From: Kappaphycus alvarezii
Lineage: Eukaryota; Rhodophyta; Florideophyceae; Gigartinales; Solieriaceae
Reading direction: 5' to 3'
Assembly: GCA_002205965.3 (NCBI GenBank)
Contig: NADL03000486.1
Span: forward strand, 62,001 to 126,000
DNA: 64,000 nt
Every line of letters begins with the position of its first letter. Positions within the stretch are counted from its first letter, which is position 1. Under the pieces are notes generated by a model. That model saw only the letters and a list, made by a program, of their open reading frames with translations, had not been told where the DNA came from and ran no database searches. The translations under genes were made by a program, and so were the position numbers. Positions 20,630 through 31,578 of this stretch are shown piece by piece.

Positions 20630-22229
20630 CGCTCTACTCAATGAAATGGAATCAAGTCATAGGCGCCCACATGATGCAACTTAGGCGTTAGATGCGCCGG
20701 CGGATAATGGCTGCAGTAATGTATCCCGCATAGTTCGCGGTATGAGCTCTGCTGTCGAAACACTCGGAGGACGCACCGAAAGAGCCAAACGAAATGTGGG
20801 CGAATGTAAAGTCCAATGCATAGGTTGGGGTGTCGGAGTGAGAGGCAGCGGGCGCGAAGGGGCGGAAGTCTGTACAGACAGGGAGTCGTAGGTGTCGAGA
20901 TAGCATTACGGTCCAGTGGGCCGTCGTTTTTCTGAGTGGCAGTGGAGTGGTGTGCGAGGAGGAATGCGGCGACTGTGCTGTGGCGGTAGGCAAGGCCACG
21001 TATCTGGTGCAGGATGCAGGATAAGCAGGTAAGGTGAGCTGGGCTGGATAACGTCGCCCATGAGTTCGTCCTGCCAGAAGGTCCCAGCCTCCTGCTGTAC
21101 CCGATTTAGTTATCTTTGGATGTGGATGGGAGTTGCAGCGAGGGTTGCGAGGCCACGGGGGCTAAGATCAGCAGCATGGGGGTGGCTTGGGACTCGGAGG
21201 CAGAATTGCCTTAAGGGGCGAACGTGCTAGGCCAAGAAGAAAAGACCAGTCGCCGTGGAACCGGCGGTCGATGAGAGTGGAGGCGCGCGGCGTGGTGTGC
21301 ATGGCGGACGCTCATGGGTCGGGATAGCGTCCACGATGCTAAACGTGGTGATACAAGACAAGAGCGGGACAACCGTTTCAGTGCAGCCAATTTCCCAAAC
21401 ATGAAGCATATCTATGCTCGCTGAATTGCTCCGGCCCCTCGGCCCCATCGAATCCAATCCAGCATCCACAGAATGCTGGATAGGGTTCGATGGGGCCGAG
21501 GGGTACTGCTTTGCGCTGGTTGTGCGTATGGGGCCTTTCTCGTCCCCTCCTGCCCACAAGGCGCGAATGTGATTCTTGCATCTTCAAAGTATTTACTTGC
21601 AACTATCGGGTCACTTTGCCATGCACTAGAGCACCAAGAACGCCTCTCCTTGACCCCGCGGTACGTCAAGTTAGCATTTTAGAGTTTGTAACTTATGTGT
21701 TTGTAATTTCGTGAAAGGAATTGAGCAAGCTCCTTTTGAAGGCCCCCCAAACCCTGGTGACATTCTTCGCACCGCACATCGGGATCGCATTTCCAGGATA
21801 TCCCTACTCCTCGCTTATAAGCAAATCTGCTTCTGTTTATCGAACTGGTCGAGACCGCCGCAGCCGTGCGGGACGCGGCTTCCGTGTCCCACTCTTGCCT
21901 CCACCTTCATCCGCTTCCGACGGAAGGCCTGCTCGCAAACTCTTAGCACGACTGGTAGAATAGGTGAAGCAATATCGCTGCACTTTCTGATCCTAGCAGG
22001 CGCGCCCATATTTGTCCAAATGGGGGCCCTCTGGCCCAACGCCCTCCCGGCACACTATGCTCGGCATAACTGGGTCGAGCGTCACCGACCCGACCCCGTC
22101 CCTCCGAATCCAGGGCTTTCGACGCGTTGATGCTTTCTGCACAGACATGCAGTGTAGTCAGGCCACTTCTTCTCTCCATCATGACCCAATTACCAACTTG
22201 AACGACCCAACCACTATCATGAAGCTTTG
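20630..22229. other. Intergenic, no gene; contains a long hairpin
   Basis: Many overlapping frames on both strands without recognisable protein. 21435-21505 folds into an inverted repeat of about 32-bp arms (CCCCTCGGCCCCATCGAA on one side, TTCGATGGGGCCGAGGGG on the other) around the loop CCACAGA, with a few unpaired bases. Confidence 0.4.
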
Positions 22230-22900
22230 CTTAAGATCCCAGACTCCCTCCACCCTCCACCATCACGGAGATCACCGTCGAACAAGCTGCCCACTACGTC
22301 TCGCGCCAGACAACTGCGGGCCCTAACTGCATGCTATTTCTGTGGCTCCACTTTCTGGCAAAAAATCTCGTCATTCTTGAAGCCGGCGTAACTGGACTTG
22401 AAATCTTGACGGGACGGGTTGCTCGAATCGCCAATGCTGATCTCACGGGCTCGATTTTCCTTTTTCTGGCTGCTGCAACGCTTCTAACTCCACCGCCGAA
22501 ACTGGACAAGATTCGGACGATAACTGTGGGATCTGTTCTTCGCAGGATCCTCACCAACGAGCTGCTCACCTACGCCTTTAAGGCTTTCCGATTTTACTTG
22601 GCCATACCAAACAGCGAATGGCATCACAGCCGGCATGGATGCTATTTTACCGTATGCGCACAAACTCCCCCGTGCGTCGTCAAAGGCCCGTAATTTGTTA
22701 CTATCCTAGTAGGCGCCGAGAACGAGTGTCACCGGGTTGACGGAAGATCCATGCTACGTCTCCTCTCCACTTACGCTACCTCTCTCACTCGATTCGTTAG
22801 TATGATAGAGGGTTGTACCCAACTATTACTCCCCAACCCTACATGAGAACGCAGTACAATCCCCAGCACTTGGGGTATTAAAAGGGGCAGCCGCGGCATC
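22230..22900 (+). pseudogene. Old LINE reverse transcriptase, 5' part, split by Copia
   Basis: The relic reads ITEITVEQAAHYVSRQTTAG at about 22262, then KLDKIRTITVGSVLRRILTN at about 22498 (the LxKxxGxxRPIxVGxxxRR region of this LINE type), then GITAGMDAILPYAHKLPRA and NECHRVDGRSMLRLLSTYAT (motif A region, degraded). It reaches the start of motif B (GIKRGSRGIM), where the Copia target site ATGGT lies (22901-22905). The rest continues at 30272. Several stops and frame changes mark it as old. The sequence is clearly diverged from the 10-12 kb LINE. Confidence 0.7.
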
Positions 22901-22905
22901 ATGGT
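22901..22905 (+). repeat. 5' target-site duplication of Copia element 1
   Basis: ATGGT directly before TGTTG of the 5' LTR; the second copy is at 30267-30271. Confidence 0.85.
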
Positions 22906-23544
22906 TGTTGTGCAACCGAACTGTGCTTTTTGGAAGTCTGTGGGTAATTCATGGAGTTCACTCAGCTTCCTAACTGTGAGCGCGATAAAGGTATGTTCCA
23001 GTTTGTGCCCAAAAATCAAGCTCATTTATTAGATTGAGCGCATGTAGCAGTTTTTTTCTATTCTCCAGTCCGGAAAACCCCCGCCAGCCGCTCGAATTTG
23101 GATGAGAAATTCTCTATTTAGCCAAGTCCCTGATCGCCGGACGACGGACGACGGACACACACGGGGGGGGGGAAGCTTTTAATGTGTTCAATAACCTGAA
23201 CCGTACAGGTAGTGGTTACACTAGAAGACTAAGAACATCTCCAGGCGACGGCTGAACCATCACCCACTCCAACAAGGACAAAGGGGGGACTAGAAGAAAA
23301 TTCCACCATCTAAATACGGGATCCAGACAGATTGAAAAACTTCTAGTGTAAACATGCCAACTTACAGACGACGACAACCAAGACGAAGAAAACTCCGGAC
23401 GAACGAACTTGCCGACGGACTGACAGGGCTGCGCAGACCACGTTCCTTCGGAGACTGTGACAAAGACAGTAGGTTGAAAAGCGATAGGAAACAGCGAACT
23501 TTGGACACACACACACACACAATAAAAACACATCTTTTCCAATA
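22906..23544 (+). repeat. 5' LTR of Copia element 1
   Basis: 639 bp, TGTTGTG ... CCAATA. It matches 28056-28156 plus 30082-30266 but holds an extra segment of about 340 bp (about 23162-23505) between two GGACACACAC tracts that the 3' LTR lacks. A G9-10 run and CA repeats sit at the junction. A sequence related to the extra segment occurs at 12545-12715. Confidence 0.85.
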
Positions 23545-23636
23545 GGTCATGGGCCCAGCTCTTCGCTGAAAGTAACCACAACTTCTCCCTCATCTCGACC
23601 GGTCATCATCAGGTACTATGTCTACCGAGCGGTACA

Positions 23637-24284
23637 ATGTCTTCAGATCAAGATGAAGCTTTTCGCATCCGTCCACTCGACGACAAAAACGATTACTCGC
23701 TATGCCGCCTACGCGTACGTGCAGCGATAAGCTCTAAAGGCTTGAGGCGCGTTTTATCACCGACCGGATCAGAAGCAATGCCAACATTCGTCGATACAAG
23801 TTCATCAACCGGCACCGCTATGGAAAAAGATAAGTCTGAGCCCACTAAGGCCTCGTCCAAAACCGCTATGGATGAACAAAAAGAGCAAGCAATTAATATA
23901 ATTATCTCTGCTCTTGGTGATCATGTCCTACGTGTTGTACGTACCGTTTTTGATAATCCCTTCGAGATGATGAAGAAGTTTGACGCTCGTTATGACTCGA
24001 AAACAACCGCAACTAGGATCTCCAAAGTGGTGGACCTAATATCGATAAAGTTCTCATCTATTGATGACGACATTTCTCGCCATATTGATCGATATGCCGA
24101 ATTCGTGGAACAGCTTCAAGAAATGGGAACCAAGCTCGATAAGACTTTAGAGATAGGAATTCTTGTATCCTCAATCCAAATCTCCGAGTTGGCAACGGTT
24201 ACGGCAGCGATCAAAACTTTGGCAGAGGATGATCTCAAATGGGACACCGTCAGTAGTCGTCTCATAGAAAAACTCAATCTTTGA
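23637..24284 (+). CDS. Copia gag polyprotein, N-terminal part
   Basis: The ATG at 23637 (MSSDQDEAFRIRPLDDKNDY) gives 215 residues of Copia-type gag: the region NDYSLCRLRVRAAISSKG corresponds to the W-x-x-R-hydrophobic start of the UBN2 domain, and VFDNPFEMMKKFDARYDSK to its LW..L...Y..K stretch. Gag forms the virus-like particle in the cytosol (family knowledge). The frame ends at 24284; the zinc knuckle and the rest of the polyprotein follow in other frames, so the present product would be a truncated gag. Confidence 0.8.
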   Translation: MSSDQDEAFRIRPLDDKNDYSLCRLRVRAAISSKGLRRVLSPTGSEAMPTFVDTSSSTGTAMEKDKSEPTKASSKTAMDEQKEQAINIIISALGDHVLRVVRTVFDNPFEMMKKFDARYDSKTTATRISKVVDLISIKFSSIDDDISRHIDRYAEFVEQLQEMGTKLDKTLEIGILVSSIQISELATVTAAIKTLAEDDLKWDTVSSRLIEKLNL

Positions 24285-24299
24285 AGACCGGATCGGTTG

Positions 24300-27200
24300 C
24301 TCGTTCATCAGCAGCGAAATCAGGAAAATTTGTGCATTGTGTCAGAAGCCTGGTCCCAGAATCGAAAACTGCTTCTTTGATCCACTTAATCCGAATAAAA
24401 AACTAAACATACCAACCGATACGGCCAAGTCCCTTCCGAAAGGAAGAAAAGGCAAGAGGGAAAGGAAGAAGAATAAATATTCTGGTAAGAAAAACAACAA
24501 ACCCGAATCTGAGAGAGCAGCTATGGCGAAGACTAGATCCGCCAATAGTTCCCCAGATCGGATGATGTTTGACTCAGGAACAACCGCACAAATGACAAAC
24601 CGTTCGGACAGCGTTCAAAACCAAGAAAAGTTTACAACTCCGATTACACTTGCAGATGACTCGAGAGTTATACTCAAAGTCAAAGGCCACTCGAGTAGTA
24701 AAATGGAAAACCGAAAACGGAAATGTCAAGGCTAGTCTATTTAACACACTAGTTGCACCAGATAGATCAACCAGTCCATTATCCATTCCGGCCTTAGCGA
24801 AAAAGGATATCGCAACATTATTTCTACGGGGACGAGCAATCATGTTTGATCTTCAAAACAACTTCGAAATGTCAGGTCAAGCTAAGCAAGACCGTGACTG
24901 AATTTATTAAATTACCGACAGCTAAAGTGGTGACCTAGATCCGTTATCGTAAAGCGAAATAGAAGTTATATCTGCAATGCGAGCATTCGTCGATAGAACG
25001 ACGTTAAGCCTCAAGAAAACCACAGAAGAAACCGAATCGGAGAATCTGAAGAAAAATCCGATAAAGAAGAAAGCGACGAATAATCAACCACCCAAGATGA
25101 AGAATCAGGGGCGAAGAAGTCGACTTATCACTACCGACCGGTAAAAATGATACAAGAAATCCTCAACATAAGTATAACGAAGAGGAAAAACTGTGCCACC
25201 TACGTCTTGGGCACACAGCAAACTTGCCAACCGTTCGGAAAAGCACCAAGGACGGTGCGCTTCCGCATGCCAACTGTCAAGAATCCAACTGCGATCTGTG
25301 CACGAAAGCAAAGACCCGTCGGCAGTTCAAGGGGTTACTAACATCAGCAACCAAAATAGGTCGACTTCACTGCGATACAGAGGGGCCTATAAAGTGTATT
25401 TCTATTGAAGGCAATAAATATTTCTTCACAGTAATCGAGGCAAAAGCAAGACTTGTTCATGCCTGTCCGATGCGGTCTAAATCCGAAGCATCGTAAATAC
25501 TTCTTCGATACATTAAGAGATTCGAAAAGAAGTCAGAGCACACTGTGACGGCACTTAATTCTGACAAAGGTATCGAATTCAGTCGAGCGTTCAAAAGACT
25601 TACCGAAAACGGAGTTATCACGACGAAATCTACTGCGGACACACCAGAGTCAAATGGATTAGCCGAACTTACTCATCAAACAATCATGAACGATATTCTT
25701 GTTTGTTTAGAACAAGGAAATTGAAAGAGGAGTACCGCCACTTTGCACTAGGGCATGTTGTCGAATCTCGAAACTCATTAATTAATAATTCAACTGGTGA
25801 CATTCCATTTGTTACCGTATACGGAGCAATGTCTCCACATATCAAACTCATTCGACCTTTTGGTTGTCAGGTTTATTCTTGACCGAAAGCGTCGACTTAT
25901 CAAAATTCGGATCGCGAACCGAGATCGGTATCAATTTACTACACGACGGCGGCGGAGTATATCGAATCCTTACAAATAATGGAGTCCTCCGCTCAAAACA
26001 CGTCAAGTTCCTTGAAACAAAGTTTCCGGGACATTCCGAATACAACAATTATACTTCAACAGATACCGAAGACGCGGTCGATGATGAAACAATTCTAGTT
26101 CCCATCCCCGACTCGATTTCTCAATGTCCGAAGCAAGTTCAGTTTGCCGGTATGGAGCCCAAGCAAGAAAACCATCAGCACTTCGATTCCAAAGACTCGT
26201 TTGCGACTGCCGAAGATGTTCAAGATGAACCTGCTGGAGAAAACGATCCACCTGATACGGAAGACTCTGAAGTAAGGGGGAAGATAGCGTGGATAATCAA
26301 AAAATCGATCAGCAAATTTAACGCGCCGACAATTCCGGTACGGTTCGCGAAGCGATCGACAAACCTCCAGAAAGATCCAGTTTTGTAAATCGCGCCAACA
26401 TGCAGATGCCCAAAAATTGTCGAGATATTCACCATAAATCGTGTGTACAATAACTGAGGCTATAACGACGTCAGACGAGCCATCAATCAAGGAGGCACTC
26501 AATAGTCCTGAGCGACAGCATTGGGAGGAATCAATAATCGAAGAACTCAACACCCTAAGCGCGAACAATACTTACGTACAAGACACACCTACAAGAGATG
26601 ATCGTCCTTTACCGTCCGGTCTTATTATTAAGCTCAAACGCGATTGTAATGGGCTCCCGGCACGATTCAAGGCACGCCTTGTACCTCGTAATTTCAGTCC
26701 GGCGGTGGATTATCTGGAACTTTTTGCTCCAGTGGCTGGCATTGAACTTGTACTACTTCTTATCTCCATGGCCGTTTCAATGGGATGGAAAACTGATCAA
26801 GTCGACGTCAAGGGTGCGTTTCTTCACGCAACTTTACCGAGTACGGAAAACATCTGGATCCGACTTTCTACTGTTCCTGGATTCGTCGCCTCGGGAAAGG
26901 TCGTGCGGCTTTTGAACTCTCTGTACGGCCTGCGGCAAGCACAGAAGCTTTGGTATCAATGCCTGTCGAAAGAGCTTGCAAAGATAGGCTTCAAAAGATC
27001 AAGAGTATCCGACTGTCTTTTCATACGCGAAGGACCGAATCCGGTATTCATCGTCGTTTATGTCGACGATTTACTCATACTCGGACGAAAAGCGGAAGCA
27101 ATCGACACGAAGAAACAGCTGTCAGAAATCTCCACTGTCTCCAACCTTGGACCATGCACCTACTTATTAGGTATCTCGATACACCGAACGGAATGTGTAA

Positions 27201-28040
27201 TTTTTCTGTCACAGAAGGTGTATACAGAGAGGCTCATTGGAGCTGCAGGTATGAAAGACTGCAAACCAACGCGGTCTCCACTGCCACTTAATCATCCTCT
27301 CTACGAACTAAGATCCCCGATCTCCGAGTAAGATCAGCCGAAAATGGCTGACAAGCCATAGCGGCCAATTCATGGAGGTGCGCTGTATCTTTGAACTCGA
27401 ACCCGTCCGGATATCTTTACTGCAACGTCTTTGTTGGGAAAGTTCCAAGACGAACCCGCTACAGAACATTGGCGAATGCTTCAGCACCTCATCCGATACC
27501 CCAAGGGAACCACCGATTTTGGCATCTTTCTCCCGTCATGCTGAGGTGAACTCAAGTGTTGTAGCATGGACCGATTCGGATTGGGCCCGCGATAAAAGGA
27601 AACGACTTTCGCGGACAGGCTATTGCCTCACAACTAATGGAGGTCCGATAGTTTGGTGTAGTCAAATCCAGAAAAGTACTGCACAGTCATCAACCGAAGC
27701 GGAATTCATACCGATGCAGCAGTCCACGCGTGAAGTTCGTTGGGTTCAATCCGTGCTTGGCGAAATCGGTATTGACGTCAAGTGTCCCGCAACGATCAAC
27801 CAAGACAACTTAGGATCGATTAAGTGGACCAAACAAGTCCAGGGACTTCGCAACTTTAAGCACATCGAAGTCAAGTATCACTACGTCCGCGACCATGTTG
27901 ATCAGAAATACATCGTTGTCCTGTACGTACTGTCGGCGGATAACTTGGCTGACCCTTTCACCAAAGCCCTTATCGGTCAATCGTTCGAAATGCTACGCAC
28001 TAAACTCAACATAATATCAGTCGTTGAAGTAAGTGCGTGA
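24300..28040 (+). pseudogene. Copia pol: protease, integrase, reverse transcriptase, RNase H
   Basis: Order of readable parts: zinc knuckle CQKPGPRIENCFFDPLNPN (about 24340), aspartic protease MMFDSGTTAQMT (about 24563), integrase zinc-binding HANCQESNCDLCTKAK (about 25265), integrase core with NSDKGIEFSRAF and TPESNGLAE (25560-25670), reverse transcriptase 26441-27331 uninterrupted with VDVKGAFLHA and YVDDLLI (27059), RNase H 27372-28040 with AWTDSDWARDK, STEAEFIPM and NQDNLGSIKW. Catalytic residues are intact in protease, reverse transcriptase and RNase H. Stops or frame changes separate most domains (for example near 24735, 24900, 25495, 25720, 25880, 26388 and 27331). It is a moderately young but dead copy. 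Confidence 0.88.
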
Positions 28041-28055
28041 GCTTTCGAGTGGGAG

Positions 28056-28156
28056 TGTTGTGAACCGGGCGGTGCTTTTTGGAAGTCTGTGGGTAATTCA
28101 TGAAGTTTACCCAGCTCCGTAACTGTGAGCGTGATAGAGGTATCTTCCAGTTTGGA
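28056..28156 (+). repeat. 3' LTR of Copia element 1, first part
   Basis: TGTTGTG ... CTTCCAGTTTG, matching 22906-23009 of the 5' LTR; interrupted here by foreign DNA. About 50 bp of unassigned sequence (28157-28206, containing a TTTTCCAG...TATGGAAAA pair) lies before the LINE 3' end. Confidence 0.85.
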
Positions 28157-28206
28157 ACTTTATTTTTGGATATTTTCCAGTTTTTAGTATGGAAAATACC
28201 CAAAAT

Positions 28207-29866
28207 GGGGGAAATTTGGGGTGTTTTTAATGCATGAAAAATATGGTCAGCTGTTCCCTAAGGGATGTCGTGATGGTAAAGGCTTACAATGTAAAGGGTT
28301 GGCGGGAAGTTGTCAAAACGCTAGAAAATTGACGGGAGGCCGGCCAACAGGCACGCTGCATTGGACAATACTGCTGTTGCGGCATGACGCTGTGTTAAGA
28401 TTTCTTTGACCTTTGCGTAGGTCTCCCTTGCCGTCGTAGCGACGTTGCGTGAGACGTCGGTTAGCAACGCGTGGGCGTCCGGGTGCCATCCCCGAGGGTA
28501 GAGATAGGGACGGGCACTAGCCTACTTCCGGCGGAAGACGCGATAAAGGACTCGTATCTTCTGTGTTTCGCCGTTCTTGCCGCATTAAGCGAGGTGAGTG
28601 TGTTGAATGTCCTCACTCTCCTGTTCGAGGGCGCTAGGGTGTTGACAAAGGTGACGTCGAAGAAGTCTGTTCTGCCAGTTCGTCCCATTGCGCGAATATC
28701 GGGTCTTGTGCGGTGGACCCCTTCTCGCGGCTCGATGACTGGATGTCGCGCGGCTTTCATGAGATCGCTTGCCAATAAACGAACCTGACAGTCGTGTCTT
28801 CGCGTCCTCTCGCCCCCGTGTAAGCAGTGCAACAGATGGTCGCCGAAACAGTCGAGAGTTTCGGGGCAGTTCCGCTTGGGGCATGGTGTTTCCGGAGAGA
28901 AGAGCGGGACTTGGCAATAGTATTGGAACCATATTGAGAATTCTCTTGGTTCAATGCTAGTCTTAAGGCCCGGAGATGGGTGCAGTACACCCAATCTTTC
29001 GCGTCGGGGAGGCACGGAAGGCCTGCCGTCTATTGTCGCCCACATCGATCTCCTCTTGCACCCGTTCGTGGATGGCGTCCGATAGTGTCTTCTGTGATGG
29101 TGTTTTGTTTGAGCAGAGGGCACTAAAGGGGATAATCCTGGACTGGGAGCAAGAGAGGGACCAAATCTGGTGCGCCTCGACGATGTCTCGGTGCGTTGAG
29201 AGATCCGTAATTGCCGCTGGGAGGAGGGCTGCACACAGCCTGTTGGACGCTGCGCTGGAGGCGAGGAAGGCTGCAGCTGCAATTGACTTCGCCGAAGTGA
29301 GTCCATTTCCCAGTGATGGCTTCTTGGCGGTGATCGGTTTCATGGGCAATTGCAGTTCTCGAAATATGTCGGGGTCGAGGACGCCCCCAGCCAGTGTGCG
29401 CACACAGTTCTCCATCATTGCATCGAATATTGCAGCGCCTTCCGCAGTGCAAGCTGGTGGCACTACCCGTAACAGGTATCCGAGCTTACAGACCCCGAAA
29501 CAGTTGCGCAGGAGCTGGAACGCGATGTGCGTGTTCCCAAGGCGATGATAGTGTCGAGGAACGGCTTCAGGGACTTCACATGGCCTGTGAAGTGCTGTTG
29601 GGTAAACCGGTTGGTGCCAATCGGAGCGTTCAGGACAACTGTGCCCTCGCTGTACTCCTGTGTGAGTTCTCTTGGATAGAGGCGTTGCACTGACTCCAGT
29701 GGTGGAGTTGGCCACCAGATTCTGCATTTCGGCACTGCTAGGTGCAGACCCCGAGCTGTGGCCTCTGGCGATGACAAGATGTCCAGTGCCTTGCGGAGCT
29801 GGTCGTGTTTTGCGATGATGTACCCATCATCATGGTACCAGAGTTGAAACAGCAGGTTGCCGAGTT
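28207..29866 (-). mobile_element. LINE copy 2, minus orientation, inside the Copia LTR
   Basis: Near-identical reverse-complement copy of 10836-12503, from the same 3' end (AAATTTCCCC) back to just before the YHDD box, where it is truncated. It contains the frame seen at 28463-29306 and 28963-29727: endonuclease tail RTRPDIRAMGRTGRTDFF and the C-terminal reverse transcriptase region. It differs from copy 1 by a 10-bp deletion near 29005 and some substitutions (for example VNTLAPS for VNPLAPS). It shares with copy 1 the same frame break at a G4 run (28490-28493 on this strand). Confidence 0.9.
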
Positions 29867-30081
29867 GGGCGAGAGGACGCGAAGACACGACTGTCAGGTT
29901 CGTTTATTGGCAAGCGATCTCATGAAAGCCGCGCGACATCCAGTCATCGAGCCGCGAGAAGGGGTCCACCGCACAAGACCCGATATTCGCGCAATGGGAC
30001 GAACTGGCAGAACAGACTTCTTCGACGTCACCTTTGTCAACCCCCTAGCGCCCTCGAACAGGAGAGTGAGGACATTCAACC
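29867..30081 (+). mobile_element. LINE fragment in opposite orientation, joined head-on to copy 2
   Basis: About 215 bp equal to 11899-12112 of copy 1 (GGCGAGAGGACGCGAAGACA onward). It agrees with copy 1 rather than with adjacent copy 2 at two codons (NPLAPS, FNP), so it is not a simple self fold-back of copy 2. The left junction is GTTG/GGCGAG; the right junction CAACCC/CCCAAAAATC shares CCC with the LTR. Confidence 0.85.
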
Positions 30082-30266
30082 CAAAAATCAAGCTCACTTA
30101 TTTAGACTGAGCGCATGAAGCAGTTTTTTTTTATTCTCCAGTCTGGAAAAATGCGCGCCAGGCGCTCGAATTTAGATGAGAAATTCTCTATTTATCCAAG
30201 TCCCTGATCGACGGATGACGGACGACGGACACACACACACACAATAAAAACACATCTTTTCCAATA
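30082..30266 (+). repeat. 3' LTR of Copia element 1, second part
   Basis: AAAAATCAAGCTCA ... CTTTTCCAATA, matching 23011 onward of the 5' LTR, with a direct CA-repeat junction in place of the 340-bp segment. Followed by the ATGGT duplication. Confidence 0.88.
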
Positions 30267-30271
30267 ATGGT
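30267..30271 (+). repeat. 3' target-site duplication of Copia element 1
   Basis: ATGGT, equal to 22901-22905. Confidence 0.85.
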
Positions 30272-31030
30272 CTTTTTCGCGCTCCCGGCCCAGTTGATCA
30301 TTCGAAAATTGCTCACGACCCAGGCACAGCCGTGATCCACTGGTATGCTGATGACAGGAAAAATATAGGGACATTCGACGGCTTCAGTCGCGCGCTTCCT
30401 CTTCCAGATTGCGCCGGTCCACTGCTTGGCCTCTTCGTGACCACACATAAAACTCCCTGAGCATAGCCCAACACAACCCCAACGAACTGCGAGAACACAC
30501 CGGCCGATTTTCATCTCGCTCAGTGCGTACAGAACGGCCTTGAGCTACATTGTGCGCCTAATAGTAATCGAGGCTCGTGGACTCCTTTGTGAGGAGCAAT
30601 ATCGACGTGTAGTGCTGCAACTTTATAGTCTTCTTCCCAGCGTTATTGACCCTCATGTCAGATTTCACATAAAACAAGTACTTCATTGGCTTGCCTGCTG
30701 ATCGCAATGGACCTTTCTAACCTCTGAATTGGAAACTTTAACGCTTTCAAGAGCTTGAAAACAGCCCAGGCAGAAAAGCTACGAAAATGACCAGGGCTCA
30801 TATCCAAGCTACCTAGCTGGGAAAGATCCCCCCCTGTTCAAATCTTCACGCTCGATGAGTTACATTCCAATGCGTTCTCCAAGATCAAGGAGGTGGCAAA
30901 ATATGTCGCGAGCCGAGCCCTAGAAAAGTACTCTTAAGGTGAGGGCTATTCGCCTTCATTGACTCGCCGCGTTGACGGTCACCTCCAACGCTGCTTGTTT
31001 GTTAATTAGGCTTCCATCTACTTTTTATTT
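30272..31030 (+). pseudogene. Old LINE reverse transcriptase, 3' part, continuing from 22900
   Basis: Directly after the Copia duplication the reading resumes as FFALPAQLIIRKLL (end of motif B) and IHWYADDRKNIGTF (YxDD box, about 30338). Further on it reads HSNAFSKIKEVAKYVASRAL (about 30865) and TSNAACLLIRLPSTF (about 30980), equivalent to the SNAACLLAGLPSVF tail of the 10-12 kb LINE. The part between is badly degraded. The joined order with 22230-22900 makes this one element cut in two by Copia. Confidence 0.65.
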
Positions 31031-31395
31031 AGCAGAAATACTCTGTTATTCGTTTTATATATTCTCAGTAATGGCTTGAACGCAAGTTCCTAGGCCTCCT
31101 AACCTTCGCACCTCTTGCAATAAGACAACTACTTACTATTAATACTTCCCATTAATAATCCCATTTACCTCACATAAACCCCTATTGCCTTGAGAATGAC
31201 ACAGATAGTACTTCATGCTGTACTATTGAAAATAACAGAAATAAGATCTTGCACAGAATACAGTACACAATTTCTTCTCTCAATATTTCACATAACGGGT
31301 AAACATACCGGATTGGAAGCTCTGTCAAGTTCGAAATCGCGAAAAAGCAGTGGTTAGGCAAGTGAAGAACTTGAAAACAAGCAGATAACTCACTA
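31031..31395. other. AT-rich spacer before the TIR element
   Basis: No gene or repeat recognised in this stretch; it ends in TA (31394-31395) next to the CTAG end of the following element. Confidence 0.4.
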
Positions 31396-31488
31396 CTAGT
31401 TTCGTGACGTTTTTCGTCACTTATTTTTTGCGTGAATCTGCGTGATTCATGAATTTCACGCTAGACCTTCACGCATTGTACGCACCGC
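31396..31488 (+). repeat. Left terminal repeat of the 5.03-kb element
   Basis: CTAGTTTCGTGACG, then TTATTTTTTGCGTGAATCTG and the direct module TTCACGCTAGACCTTCACGC at 31455. The TTCACGC/GCGTGAA unit recurs several times, as expected for transposase-binding sites. Confidence 0.75.
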
Positions 31489-31578
31489 CCAAAAGTGTTC
31501 ACGCACCACTACGAAAGCATCACCTTTAATGATCAATACTCAGGAGACCGCTAGCGCCATATAGCGCATGGTCTGGGA

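Larger units (their letters stand above)
22906..30266 (+). mobile_element. Ty1/Copia retrotransposon, element 1
   Basis: Both LTRs, a gag-pol in Copia order (gag, protease, integrase, reverse transcriptase, RNase H), a purine tract (GAGTGGGAG) before the 3' LTR and a 5-bp duplication ATGGT can be seen. The LTR begins TGTTGTG and ends TTTTCCAATA. The 3' LTR is interrupted by LINE copy 2 (about 28157-30081). Without that insertion the element is about 5.4 kb. It lies inside the reading frame of an older LINE. Confidence 0.92.

Noticed and set aside
23505..23522. CA microsatellite as a stand-alone feature
   Set aside because: It is part of the Copia LTR (also at 30228-30242) and is described there.
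28207..30081. Classical twin priming for the inverted LINE
   Set aside because: The inverted piece duplicates DNA already in the sense part and is closer to a different copy; twin priming predicts the missing 5' part instead.
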